DNA of 64,000 nt, taken from NCBI GenBank assembly GCA_964348085.1, contig CAYGBI010000007.1, positions 1-64,000 on the forward strand, in the 5' to 3' direction. A program made the translations under genes and the position numbers. The DNA is from VXYL01 sp964348085 (GTDB taxonomy: Bacteria; Pseudomonadota; Gammaproteobacteria; Pseudomonadales; Azotimanducaceae). Below the pieces are notes generated by a model that saw only the letters and a list, made by a program, of their open reading frames with translations, was not told the origin of the DNA and ran no database searches. Positions 39,888-47,804 of the stretch are shown in pieces. The stretch's first letter is position 1. Every line of letters starts with the position of its first letter.

Positions 39888-40906
39888 GGTCCGCGTTGCT
39901 CTTCATCGTCGCGTTGTGTTTTGGCGCGACGGCGGCGACGGCGGGCGAAGTCGAAGGCCCGAAGCTCCGCTGGGACGTCTCGCTTTGGGGCAAGCCGCGC
40001 GCCGGCACCGTCATCGCCGATGCGCTGGCGACGGTGATCGAGGCGCGCACCGGCGGCAACTGGCGCGTCAACTTGCACTACGGCGAGGCGCTCTCCAAGG
40101 CACGAGAGAACTTGGACGGCATCGCCATCGGCGCGTTCGAGGCGGCGATGGTCTGCAACTTCTACCACCCGCGCAAAAACCCGGCGCTGATGGTGCTGAC
40201 GATGCCGTTCCTACCGATGGCGGACTGGCACGACAACCGGCGCATTCGCGAGGCGGTGTACGCGCACCCGGCCATCATCGAGGAACTGGCGCGCTGGAAC
40301 GCGATGGCGTACACGTCGTCTTTCCTGCCGCAGTACGAGCTATTGGGGCGTGGCGAGGCACCGGTCGATTTCGGCGACTGGCGCGGATTGACCGTGCGCG
40401 CCGGTGGCGGTTTGGGGCAAGCGATGAAAATGCTTGGCGCCACGCCGACGAGTTCGGCCGCTACCGAGGTCTACACCGGCGTCCAGCAGGGCACGATGGA
40501 CGCCGCCGCTTTCCCGTTCACGTACAGCCACGTGGCGTACCGCATCCACGAGGTGGCGGATTGGTTCACCGGCAACCTGTCGCCCGGCACCGCCGATTGC
40601 CCGCTGGTGTTGTCGATCACGGCATTCGCTGCGTTGCCGCGACAATACAAGCAACTGCTGGCCGATGTTAAGGAAGAGGTGGTCGAGGCGCAGATCCAAG
40701 CCTACATCGACGTCGATCAGGTCAATCTGCCGATGCTGCGCGAAACCTTGCGTGAAATCCGCTATTCGCCAGAACAGCTTGCCGCCTTTCGCGAGACCGC
40801 CGGCAAGCCGGTGATCGACGCTTGGATCGAGGACCACCAAAGCCGATTCGATGCGCGTGGTCTAGTGCAGGCGATCTTCGCCGCAGTCGGGCGAACCTAT
40901 CCGTAG
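39884..40906 (+). CDS. dctP: TRAP transporter solute-binding protein (DctP type)
   Basis: 340 residues with a signal peptide ending near ATAATAG. The body reads as a DctP fold: LATVIEARTGGNWRVNLHYGEALSKARENLDGI lies near residue 45 (given only as location), then GLTVRAGGGLGQAMKMLGATP, with the Arg that usually binds the carboxylate ligand. It delivers an organic acid to the membrane subunits encoded next. It starts inside the stop of the TonB-domain lipoprotein gene. Confidence 0.9.
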   Translation: MRSALLFIVALCFGATAATAGEVEGPKLRWDVSLWGKPRAGTVIADALATVIEARTGGNWRVNLHYGEALSKARENLDGIAIGAFEAAMVCNFYHPRKNPALMVLTMPFLPMADWHDNRRIREAVYAHPAIIEELARWNAMAYTSSFLPQYELLGRGEAPVDFGDWRGLTVRAGGGLGQAMKMLGATPTSSAATEVYTGVQQGTMDAAAFPFTYSHVAYRIHEVADWFTGNLSPGTADCPLVLSITAFAALPRQYKQLLADVKEEVVEAQIQAYIDVDQVNLPMLRETLREIRYSPEQLAAFRETAGKPVIDAWIEDHQSRFDARGLVQAIFAAVGRTYP

Positions 40907-40915
40907 CCGAGCGCG

Positions 40916-41521
40916 ATGGCGGACGACCTTCTTGGCCGTGGATTGGCGGTTGCCGACCGGCTGCTTGGCGGCGTGGAGAATGCGCTCAATCTTTGCGCCG
41001 GTACGCTTATCTTCGCGCTGATGCTGCTCGGCGTCGCGCAAATCGTGCTGCGGGTGCTGTTCGATGCGCCGATTTTCGGCTACATCGACATCGTCGAGGT
41101 GGCCATGGTCGGTTTTGCCGTGCTCTCCATCGCCTTCGTGCAGCGGGTCGGCGGCCATGTGCGCATGGAACTGCTGGTCGTGCGCCTCAAGGGTCGCACG
41201 TTGTGGTTCGCCGAAGCCGTTGGCGTCGGCTTGGCGGCGTTCATCGTCGCCGTGCTCATTCCCTATTCCTACAGACACTTCGAGCGGGCATTCGAGTTCG
41301 GCGACAGCACCATCGACATCGAGCTGGTCACATGGCCCGCCAAGCTGGTGGTGCCGGTCGCCTTGGGGGTGCTGTTGTTGCGCCTCGGCGTGCAGTTGGC
41401 GGGCTATGTGCGCTTGGCGTTCCATCCGGAACGCACGCCCGTGGCGGTTCCCGCCATCCGCGATGTCGCGGCGCAAGCGGCGGACGAAATCGAATTGTCG
41501 GAGCAAGACGACCCGCGATGA
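40916..41521 (+). CDS. dctQ: TRAP transporter small permease (DctQ type)
   Basis: 201 residues with four hydrophobic helices: LNLCAGTLIFALMLLGVAQI; VEVAMVGFAVLSIAFVQ; AVGVGLAAFIVAVLIPY; and LVVPVALGVLLLRLGVQLAG. RVGGHVRMELL resembles the DctQ loop. The C-terminus is acidic. It lies between dctP and dctM in the standard order; its stop overlaps the dctM start. Confidence 0.88.
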   Translation: MADDLLGRGLAVADRLLGGVENALNLCAGTLIFALMLLGVAQIVLRVLFDAPIFGYIDIVEVAMVGFAVLSIAFVQRVGGHVRMELLVVRLKGRTLWFAEAVGVGLAAFIVAVLIPYSYRHFERAFEFGDSTIDIELVTWPAKLVVPVALGVLLLRLGVQLAGYVRLAFHPERTPVAVPAIRDVAAQAADEIELSEQDDPR

Positions 41522-42879
41522 TGACCGGCGTGGACGACATCTGGATTGGCATCGGCGGCATCGTGGCGTTGATCGTCTTGGTCGTCTTGGGCGTGCGCGT
41601 CTACGTCGCCGCGGCGTTGACGGGTTTCCTCGGCCTGCTGTGTTTGAAGGGCTGGGATGTCGCTGCGGCGGTGGCCGGCACCATTCCGCACTCGAAGACG
41701 GTGACCTACCCGCTTTCGGTGCTGCCGCTGTTCATCCTCATCGGCTTCTTGGCGTTCCACGCCGGGTTGACGGGCCGCTTGTTCGAGACGGCGCGGCGTT
41801 GGGTGGGCTGGGTGCCCGGCGGCCTCGCTGTCGCCACCGTGTTTTCGTCCGCGGGTTTCGCGGCAGTGTCCGGCGCTTCCACGGCGACCGCGGCGGTGTT
41901 CTCCCGCGTCGCCATTCCGGACATGCTCAAGAACGGCTATGGCCACCGACTGACCGCCGGCGTCATCGCCGCCGGCGGCACCCTGGCGTCGCTCATACCG
42001 CCTTCGGCGATTCTCGTCATTTACGCCATCATCGTCGAAGAGTCGGTGGGCAAGCTGCTGCTCGCCGGGCTGCTCCCGGGCCTCGTCTCGGTGCTGGTCT
42101 ACGCCGGATTGATCGTCGCTATGTGTTGGCTCAAACCAGACCTCGGGCGCGCCATCGGCGGTTTCACTTGGCGCGAGCGCTTCGCCAGTCTGCCGGCGGC
42201 GCTGCCGATCCTCTTGGTCGTCGGCATCATCTTCGGCGCACTGTATTCCGGCGCCGCGACGCCCACGGAAGCGGGCGCCTTGGGGGCGATGGTCGTGTTC
42301 GCCATGTACGCCTTGCGGGCATGGCGCCAACGGTCGCTGGCGCAGATGCGGCGCAGACTGCGCGAAGCGCTGATGGAGACGGCCAAGCTCACGGTGATGA
42401 TCTTCACGCTGATCTGGGGCGTGTTCCTGTTCGTGCGCTTCTTGGGCTACGCCGGCCTGCCCGCCGCCTTCGCCGACTGGGTCACCGCGCTCGACCTGCC
42501 CCCGCTCCTTATCGTCGTGTGCATCCTGCTGGCCTACGCCGTGCTTGGCATGTTCATGGACGCCATCGGCATGCTGGTTCTGACCTTGCCGGTCGTCTAC
42601 CCCGCCGTGATCGCGCTTGGCTACGACCCCATCTGGTTCGGCATCGTGGTGGTGAAGATGGCCGAGATCTGCCTCATCACGCCGCCAATCGGTTTGAACT
42701 GCTTCGTGGTCGCCGGCGTCGCCCGAGAACTGCACGGCGAGCGGGGTGAATCGCTAGCGATTCCCTTGCAGGATGTATTTCGCGGTATCGGCCCGTTCTT
42801 CGTCGCCGACGTCGTGACGGTGGCCGTGTTGCTAGCCGTACCGGAGGTGGTGCTGTGGCTGCCGAATACGATGGGTTGA
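41518..42879 (+). CDS. dctM: TRAP transporter large permease (DctM type)
   Basis: 453 residues and about twelve hydrophobic segments. ASTATAAVFSRVAIPDM and GGTLASLIPPSAILVIYAI are the core DctM motifs, and ATPTEAGALGA is another signature. It forms the Na+-coupled channel subunit with DctQ. The ATG overlaps the dctQ stop (ATGATG gives two adjacent start choices). It is the last gene of the transporter operon; degenerate DNA follows. Confidence 0.93.
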   Translation: MMTGVDDIWIGIGGIVALIVLVVLGVRVYVAAALTGFLGLLCLKGWDVAAAVAGTIPHSKTVTYPLSVLPLFILIGFLAFHAGLTGRLFETARRWVGWVPGGLAVATVFSSAGFAAVSGASTATAAVFSRVAIPDMLKNGYGHRLTAGVIAAGGTLASLIPPSAILVIYAIIVEESVGKLLLAGLLPGLVSVLVYAGLIVAMCWLKPDLGRAIGGFTWRERFASLPAALPILLVVGIIFGALYSGAATPTEAGALGAMVVFAMYALRAWRQRSLAQMRRRLREALMETAKLTVMIFTLIWGVFLFVRFLGYAGLPAAFADWVTALDLPPLLIVVCILLAYAVLGMFMDAIGMLVLTLPVVYPAVIALGYDPIWFGIVVVKMAEICLITPPIGLNCFVVAGVARELHGERGESLAIPLQDVFRGIGPFFVADVVTVAVLLAVPEVVLWLPNTMG

Positions 42880-43081
42880 GGTGGGGGAGTCGCAGCATGT
42901 CAACGGTCGTAGTTGCTAGCGGCGTGACCCCGGTCCATGTGGTGCTCAGGGACACTACTTCCGACGCTCGTGGCATACGCCCCGTGTCTAACGAACGAGC
43001 TACCGTCGATCCTGCATGCCTCAATAAGAATGCGGTTGTCGGCGTTTATCCCAATAACGGCGTACAGGCGGGGTCCGAAGG

Positions 43082-43570
43082 GTTGGAGGTAAAGTCAACG
43101 CTCAAGCGCCAGCCGACCGAAGGCGTGACCGACGACCTCGGGCAGCGCATGCAGGACATGGCGTGGTCCGTCGAGGTGGTCGGCGCCGGCGGCTGCACTT
43201 GCTGATTGAACACCAATCGACGGTGGACTACGCTATGGCGCTGCGATCCCTCGACTACGGCTACTTGCTGTACCAGCGGTTGTACGGCGACGACCGCCAT
43301 GGCCGCTGGTGCGAGGGCGAGGAGTTCGACGCCGTGGAGTGTGTGGTGATGCACAACGGCGAGCGGGAGTGGACCGTGGCGACGAGTCTGGCGGGCGCGG
43401 GAGGCGACGCTGGTGAGCGAAACTCGGCGCTTGGCTGGCGTCCGAAGGCGAGTCGGATTTGACGAAATGCTTGGATTTGCGGGTGGCGCAGTTGGCGGGC
43501 GACTGGATTGCGGACAGTGTCGACGCCGAGGACTTCCTTTCCCGCGTAGCGCGGGGTGCCGGCGAGTAGA
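43082..43570 (+). pseudogene. Frameshifted remnant of an Rpn-family (PD-(D/E)xK) nuclease
   Basis: Three frames in turn resemble one protein. TLKRQPTEGVTDDLGQRMQD and MAWSVE occupy the first frame to about 43170. LHLLIEHQSTVDYAMALRSL, then YLLYQRLYG and VVMHNGEREWTVA, occupy the next frame to about 43400. A third piece, LDLRVAQLAGDWIADS to GAGE, ends in a stop at 43570. The LIEHQSTVD segment is the core of recombination-promoting nuclease (Rpn/YhgA-like) proteins. No single frame covers the protein, so it is broken. The rest of the 930-base gap between dctM and the next gene (42880-43081 and 43571-43811) shows no gene I can support. Confidence 0.65.
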
Positions 43571-43811
43571 GCCTCGCGCCGAGCAGCCTCCGCCAGTCGC
43601 TTGCGCTCGGCAAGAATCCCACGACCCGCCGAAATAGTTCGGGGCGACTACGAAGTCCGCGCCGACGGGTTTCGCAACGATCGCACGAAGGGAGGCCCGA
43701 GCCATCGAATCGCTCTCCTCGCTTGACCGAACGACAGTCGGGCGAGTCAAAAGCCGTCGCCGGAGACAGCCGACCGCAGGCGGCCGGGAGGATGACTCGA
43801 ACGAGGCGCCT

Positions 43812-44282
43812 ATGGTGGAGATTTTCGGCGGAATCTTCGCGCTGCTCCTCGTGTTGTTCCTCATCATGAACCTGCTTTCGCAAGCCGCGCTCGTGGAACG
43901 CTTGGAAACGGCGTCGGACGAGGGGCTGTATCGCGTTGGTTGGGGCAGTAGCGGGTCGGGCTATGTGGTGCTCGCGTTTCCCGCGGAATTGCGCATCGTG
44001 GAAACCGGCGAGGCGGTGTCGGCAGGAGAGATTTGCCAACCGGACAGCCCCTTCGTCGCCTATGCCCGAAGAACCTACCAAGCGGAACGTCAGCAGATCA
44101 TCTTTGCCATCCTTGAGAACGGCGTGGCGACCATGGCCGAAGCGCGACACTGCATGATGCGCGTGCTGCCCGGTCGGACGCTGTCGATCGGTTGGATTAT
44201 CGCCAACGACGAGTTGCTGAAGTCGGTCTCGCTGAACGACATTCCCGCATTCGTCAAACGCGCTGTGGACCTGCCGGAGTAG
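43812..44282 (+). CDS. Membrane-anchored protein with ExbD/MotB-like first helix
   Basis: 156 residues. A single N-terminal helix (IFGGIFALLLVLFLIMNLL, residues 4-22) is followed by a periplasmic domain of about 130 residues that I do not recognise. PMVE at the helix start is reminiscent of ExbD's P-L-V-D, with Glu for the proton-path Asp. The frame is open without a start codon back to 43638, and the residues just before the ATG (an Arg-rich run then REDDSNEA) look like an ExbD N-tail. The gene may therefore have lost its true start. GAGG lies five bases before the ATG at 43812. It is followed after six bases by a second membrane protein. Confidence 0.6.
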   Translation: MVEIFGGIFALLLVLFLIMNLLSQAALVERLETASDEGLYRVGWGSSGSGYVVLAFPAELRIVETGEAVSAGEICQPDSPFVAYARRTYQAERQQIIFAILENGVATMAEARHCMMRVLPGRTLSIGWIIANDELLKSVSLNDIPAFVKRAVDLPE

Positions 44283-44288
44283 TAGGCC

Positions 44289-45953
44289 GTGCCGCCAAGC
44301 CGTCGGAGTTTGTTTCCACCCTTTGCCGGGGTAGCGCTGGCCGACATCCTCGCCAACAGCGTCGCCATCGTCATCATCATGATCGTGGTCATGCTGATGA
44401 CGCGCTACGAGCAGGAACAGAACAAGCTGGAGCAGACGGAGGATGTGGCCGTAGTGCTCAGTCGGGAACTGGCCACTTCTTTCGTGATGAACGCATTGCC
44501 CACCAGCCCGCCGGCGCAGTTGCACGACTACGTGACCTCGCCGCTGGACCGGAATCCGCAGCATGCGACCATGCCCATCATCGAGCTGCACGACGAGTAC
44601 CTGCGGGACTACTACACGGGCGCGATCTACCAACGCGACGAGTTGCTGCGTAACGACAACGCCTTGGATCGGTATTTGGCCAGCCTCTCCCCGGAGCAGC
44701 TTGCGGCCATGCGCGTGGACATCTATGGCGTCGGTCAGTTCTACGTCGCCATGTCCATCTTCCGGGCGCACGGTCACCAACCTCGGCATTGGCACTTTCT
44801 GGCCGATAGCACCGAGCGGCGTCGTCCCGCCGCGCATCGGCTGTTGGCTGCCGGCGACCGGGTGCCGACAGCTCGACCCGACCGTGACGAGGAACTTGCC
44901 TCCCCCGGCAACGCAGCCGGCGCGAGTACGTCGGCTGCGTTACCGGCGGATGTTTCTCTGGCACTCGCAGCAGGCGGTTTCGATGCCTATCAAGCCGACG
45001 GCGTTTCCGCCGCGCAGGGCGCCGCAGGGCCGTCGGAATACTTCGACCTGCCCGGCGGGGTGGCCGGCGAGCCGGGAGACCCTACCCGAACTCGCGCCAC
45101 GCAAGGCGCGGCGGAGAGCGGCGCTGGTGCCGACGCGCCGACGTCGAGTAGGTTTCGTGCGGCCACTCGGACCGGTCGCGCGATGGCGATCGAAGACCCG
45201 CGTGCGTTCGACATGATGCTGGTGTTGCGCGGCCTGTTCGCTTTCATGCGTGAGGAACAGGCCGCGGCAGAGGCCAACTTGCCGTCGCGCCTGCCGAATT
45301 ACGATTTCCAGCGCGATGTGCTCGACTTGGCGGCGAGGCTGCCACCGGCGGACGCGACGGAAACCCAGATGTTGCAGAGCTTGGCGTTCTTGATGGAGAC
45401 CCCTCGGACGCCGAATGACAGTGCGTTGACCTTGGCGGAGGAGAACGTAGGGCCAGCGGATGCGACAGGGCCGTGGACGGTTCGCGGTCAGGCGCTCGCC
45501 GTGTTCGCCAATGAGCCGCTGAACCGTGTGGTTTGGCTACGAGACGTCCATCAACCCCCGCTAGCACCCGCCGCCGGCGTCGCCATCGTCACGCTGCATC
45601 TGGGCACCCATGCCGAGATCCACTCCGGTCTGCGCGTGCCCTTGGGTCGAGACGGCGTGCTGTTGATGCCGCCGCCGGAGAATCCCGATCCGTCTCCGCG
45701 ATGGCGGGTCGTCACCTTGGTTAGTGCCGCACGGGACGATTTCGTCACCGGTTTCCTCTACGCCGGCTTGGACCAAGTCGGTCGCATCGTGCTGCCGGTG
45801 GACGAAAACGCCGTGGCCATCGGTGGCCTGCGCACGGAGTCGTACTTCCCCAGCGTGCCTTTTCGCGAGGAATATCGGCAACTGTTGTTCTACGGTGCGC
45901 TGGCGGCGCTTTTCGTCGGCGGTGTGGTGGCCCGTTATTGGCGGCGCGCGTGA
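44289..45953 (+). CDS. Large bitopic membrane protein with MotB-like helix
   Basis: 554 residues from a GTG. The N-terminal helix contains ALADILANSVAIVIIMIVV, whose A-D-x-x-A entry resembles the Asp-bearing helix of MotB and ZorB. A periplasmic region of about 480 residues follows, with a predicted coiled segment (MTRYEQEQNKLEQTEDVAVV) and an Ala/Gly/Thr-rich low-complexity middle (about 200-300). A final helix, LLFYGALAALFVGGVVARY, ends in Arg-Arg-Ala. No OmpA-type peptidoglycan-binding domain is visible. Function is unknown. Its stop overlaps the next start (GTGA), so the cassette is co-translated. Confidence 0.6.
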   Translation: MPPSRRSLFPPFAGVALADILANSVAIVIIMIVVMLMTRYEQEQNKLEQTEDVAVVLSRELATSFVMNALPTSPPAQLHDYVTSPLDRNPQHATMPIIELHDEYLRDYYTGAIYQRDELLRNDNALDRYLASLSPEQLAAMRVDIYGVGQFYVAMSIFRAHGHQPRHWHFLADSTERRRPAAHRLLAAGDRVPTARPDRDEELASPGNAAGASTSAALPADVSLALAAGGFDAYQADGVSAAQGAAGPSEYFDLPGGVAGEPGDPTRTRATQGAAESGAGADAPTSSRFRAATRTGRAMAIEDPRAFDMMLVLRGLFAFMREEQAAAEANLPSRLPNYDFQRDVLDLAARLPPADATETQMLQSLAFLMETPRTPNDSALTLAEENVGPADATGPWTVRGQALAVFANEPLNRVVWLRDVHQPPLAPAAGVAIVTLHLGTHAEIHSGLRVPLGRDGVLLMPPPENPDPSPRWRVVTLVSAARDDFVTGFLYAGLDQVGRIVLPVDENAVAIGGLRTESYFPSVPFREEYRQLLFYGALAALFVGGVVARYWRRA

Positions 45954-47509
45954 GACGGTTCGCGCTTGTTTTTCTCGTGGCGCTGTGCGCCGTCGCAGCA
46001 CTGGCCAAGCTGCGTCCGCTATGGCGCGACTACGATACCGTCCCGGTGTCTTTGGCCGCGCCGCAGGCTAACGATTCGGCTGGTGCGCGATTGGACGAGG
46101 TTCTTCTGCGCAACCTCGACCACTTGGGCTATCTGCGGTCGTTCGATCACGTCTTTGCAAGGGGCGCACGCACCGTCGAAGTCTCGGCACCGGTATGGTT
46201 GGACCGCTGCGAAGTTCGCCAAGGCGACTTCCAGAAGTTCGCTGGATGGCGCCAATTCCACCCGGCGCCGGACATCGCCGCGCCTCGTCAACAGGCCGAC
46301 TGGCGGCATTTCAGCAACACCCGCGATCATGCCGTCAGCGGCCGCTTGGACGGGCCGGCCAACGGGCTGACTTGGTTCGATGCCTATGCGTATTGCCGGG
46401 CGGCCGGCGGCCGGTTGCCGCGGGCGGATGAGTGGATTGCAGCGGCCGTAGGATTGGCGGGTCGTCTTTATCCGTGGGGGGACGTATTCGAGGACAAGGC
46501 GTGGCCGTATGTGGACCCGCTGTTGAACGCCGCCCGAAAGTGTGGCGCGACCGCGGAAACCGACACGCCCGAAGGCGTCTCGGATATGGGCAACAACGTC
46601 TCGGAGTGGGCGGTGGGAGATGCGGACGCGCCGTTGATAATGGGTGGCAACGGCTACAACGCGCCGCGCGATCTGCACGGCTTGGCGGTGCTGTACCGGC
46701 GTGCGCCGGCGCAATACCGTTCGCCGTATCTGGGTTTCCGTTGCGCGTACGACGCGGCGCCGGTCGTGTCGCCTTGGCGCACGCCGGCGGCTGCCGTGGT
46801 TTTGCCGGTTGGCACCTACTCGGTGGGCGTTCCGGCGGACGCCCGCATCCCCAGCCTGCTTACCCACCTGTCGCGTGATCGCATCGGTTTGATCCGCCGC
46901 CTGTTCGAGCGCGAACGCGAGGCGCCGACGGCGGAGTTGCACTTCACGACGCGGGAGATCACCCGCCGACAATACGCCGCGTTTCTGCGCGACCCCTTCG
47001 TGCTGGCTGGATTTCACGCGGAGGACAACCAGCCTCGACACCACCGTCACCGGCCGTCGGATTGGCAGGCGCAAATGGCGCAACCTGATCTGCCGGTGGT
47101 CAACGTGGATTGGTGGTCCGCATATGCCTTCGCATCTTGGGCCGGCGGTCGACTGCCGAGCGCGGAAGAGTGGGAGAGCGCGGCGTCCGGCCAAGGCCGG
47201 CGGCTGTATCCTTGGGGCGGCAAGTTCGCCGCCGCATCGCCAGTTACCGGTGAGCGTGCTTTGCGCGGCCCCGTAGCGGCGAGCGTTGAGAGCGGCGACG
47301 TAACGCCGGAGGGGTTGTTGGCGATGGGCGGCAACGTCTCCGAATGGACGCGCAGCGTTTCCACGGCCTCCGGCGGCTACGCAATGGTCGTCAAAGGCGG
47401 CAATTACTTGCTGCCCGGTGCCGAGACCGCGCGCTTGGACTACCGTAACCACGTTTCCCCGAACCACCGCTCACGCACCTTGGGTTTCCGCGTGGTGTTC
47501 GAACGCTAA
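45950..47509 (+). CDS. Exported protein with two FGE/SUMF1-type domains
   Basis: 519 residues. The N-terminal VRRFALVFLVALCAVAALA is a signal anchor. Domain 1 (about 75-265) has LTWFDAYAYCRAAGGRLPRA, RLYPWGD and MGNNVSEW. Domain 2 (about 300-519) has VNVDWWSAYAFASWAGGRLP, RLYPWGG, MGGNVSEW, KGGNY and LGFRVVFE. These are formylglycine-generating-enzyme folds. In true FGEs two Cys follow the G-G-S/N-W segment and bind copper; both domains lack them. Sulfatase activation is therefore unlikely, and a binding or scaffold role is more probable. The start GTG overlaps the stop of the preceding membrane gene. Confidence 0.8.
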   Translation: MRRFALVFLVALCAVAALAKLRPLWRDYDTVPVSLAAPQANDSAGARLDEVLLRNLDHLGYLRSFDHVFARGARTVEVSAPVWLDRCEVRQGDFQKFAGWRQFHPAPDIAAPRQQADWRHFSNTRDHAVSGRLDGPANGLTWFDAYAYCRAAGGRLPRADEWIAAAVGLAGRLYPWGDVFEDKAWPYVDPLLNAARKCGATAETDTPEGVSDMGNNVSEWAVGDADAPLIMGGNGYNAPRDLHGLAVLYRRAPAQYRSPYLGFRCAYDAAPVVSPWRTPAAAVVLPVGTYSVGVPADARIPSLLTHLSRDRIGLIRRLFEREREAPTAELHFTTREITRRQYAAFLRDPFVLAGFHAEDNQPRHHRHRPSDWQAQMAQPDLPVVNVDWWSAYAFASWAGGRLPSAEEWESAASGQGRRLYPWGGKFAAASPVTGERALRGPVAASVESGDVTPEGLLAMGGNVSEWTRSVSTASGGYAMVVKGGNYLLPGAETARLDYRNHVSPNHRSRTLGFRVVFER

Positions 47510-47514
47510 CCGCA

Positions 47515-47790
47515 TTGGCGCTAAAAGCCGAGAACGAGAAGGTGCGGCACGTCACCCAAGCCGAGGCCGCCGCGGCGGAGCGCACGCTGGCAGCGGATGC
47601 GGAGGCGTATCAGATCGAGGTCGAGTCCAAGGCCCGGGCGGACGCCATTCGTCGCGAGGCCGAGGCGCTGAAGGACAATCCGAACCTGATCCAGCTACGC
47701 ATCGCGGAGAAGTGGGACGGTCAGTTGCCGCAGTTCGCCGCCGGCGACGCGATCCCGCTATTGAACGTGGACGCGATGAAGCGAGAATAG
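47515..47790 (+). pseudogene. Orphan C-terminal fragment of an SPFH/band-7 protein
   Basis: 91 codons open at a TTG. They encode an Ala/Glu/Lys-rich coiled stretch (LKAENEKVRHVTQAEAAAAE, then RADAIRREAEALKDNPNLIQ) and LRIAEKWDGQLPQF. The last is the C-terminal signature of SPFH/prohibitin-like membrane scaffold proteins. The transmembrane and SPFH domains are missing upstream, where the FGE-domain gene lies instead. It is probably the 3' remnant of a gene cut by the arrival or rearrangement of the upstream cassette. Translation from the TTG is unproven. Confidence 0.7.
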
Positions 47791-47804
47791 GCGAGTCGGG
47801 AGCG

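Noticed and set aside
41404..42735. 443-codon minus-strand frame rich in Asp, His and Gln opposite dctM
   Set aside because: Composition is the mirror of hydrophobic codons of a permease. No family resemblance.
45950..47509. Sulfatase-activating formylglycine-generating enzyme
   Set aside because: The active-site cysteine pair is missing in both domains and no sulfatase gene is nearby.
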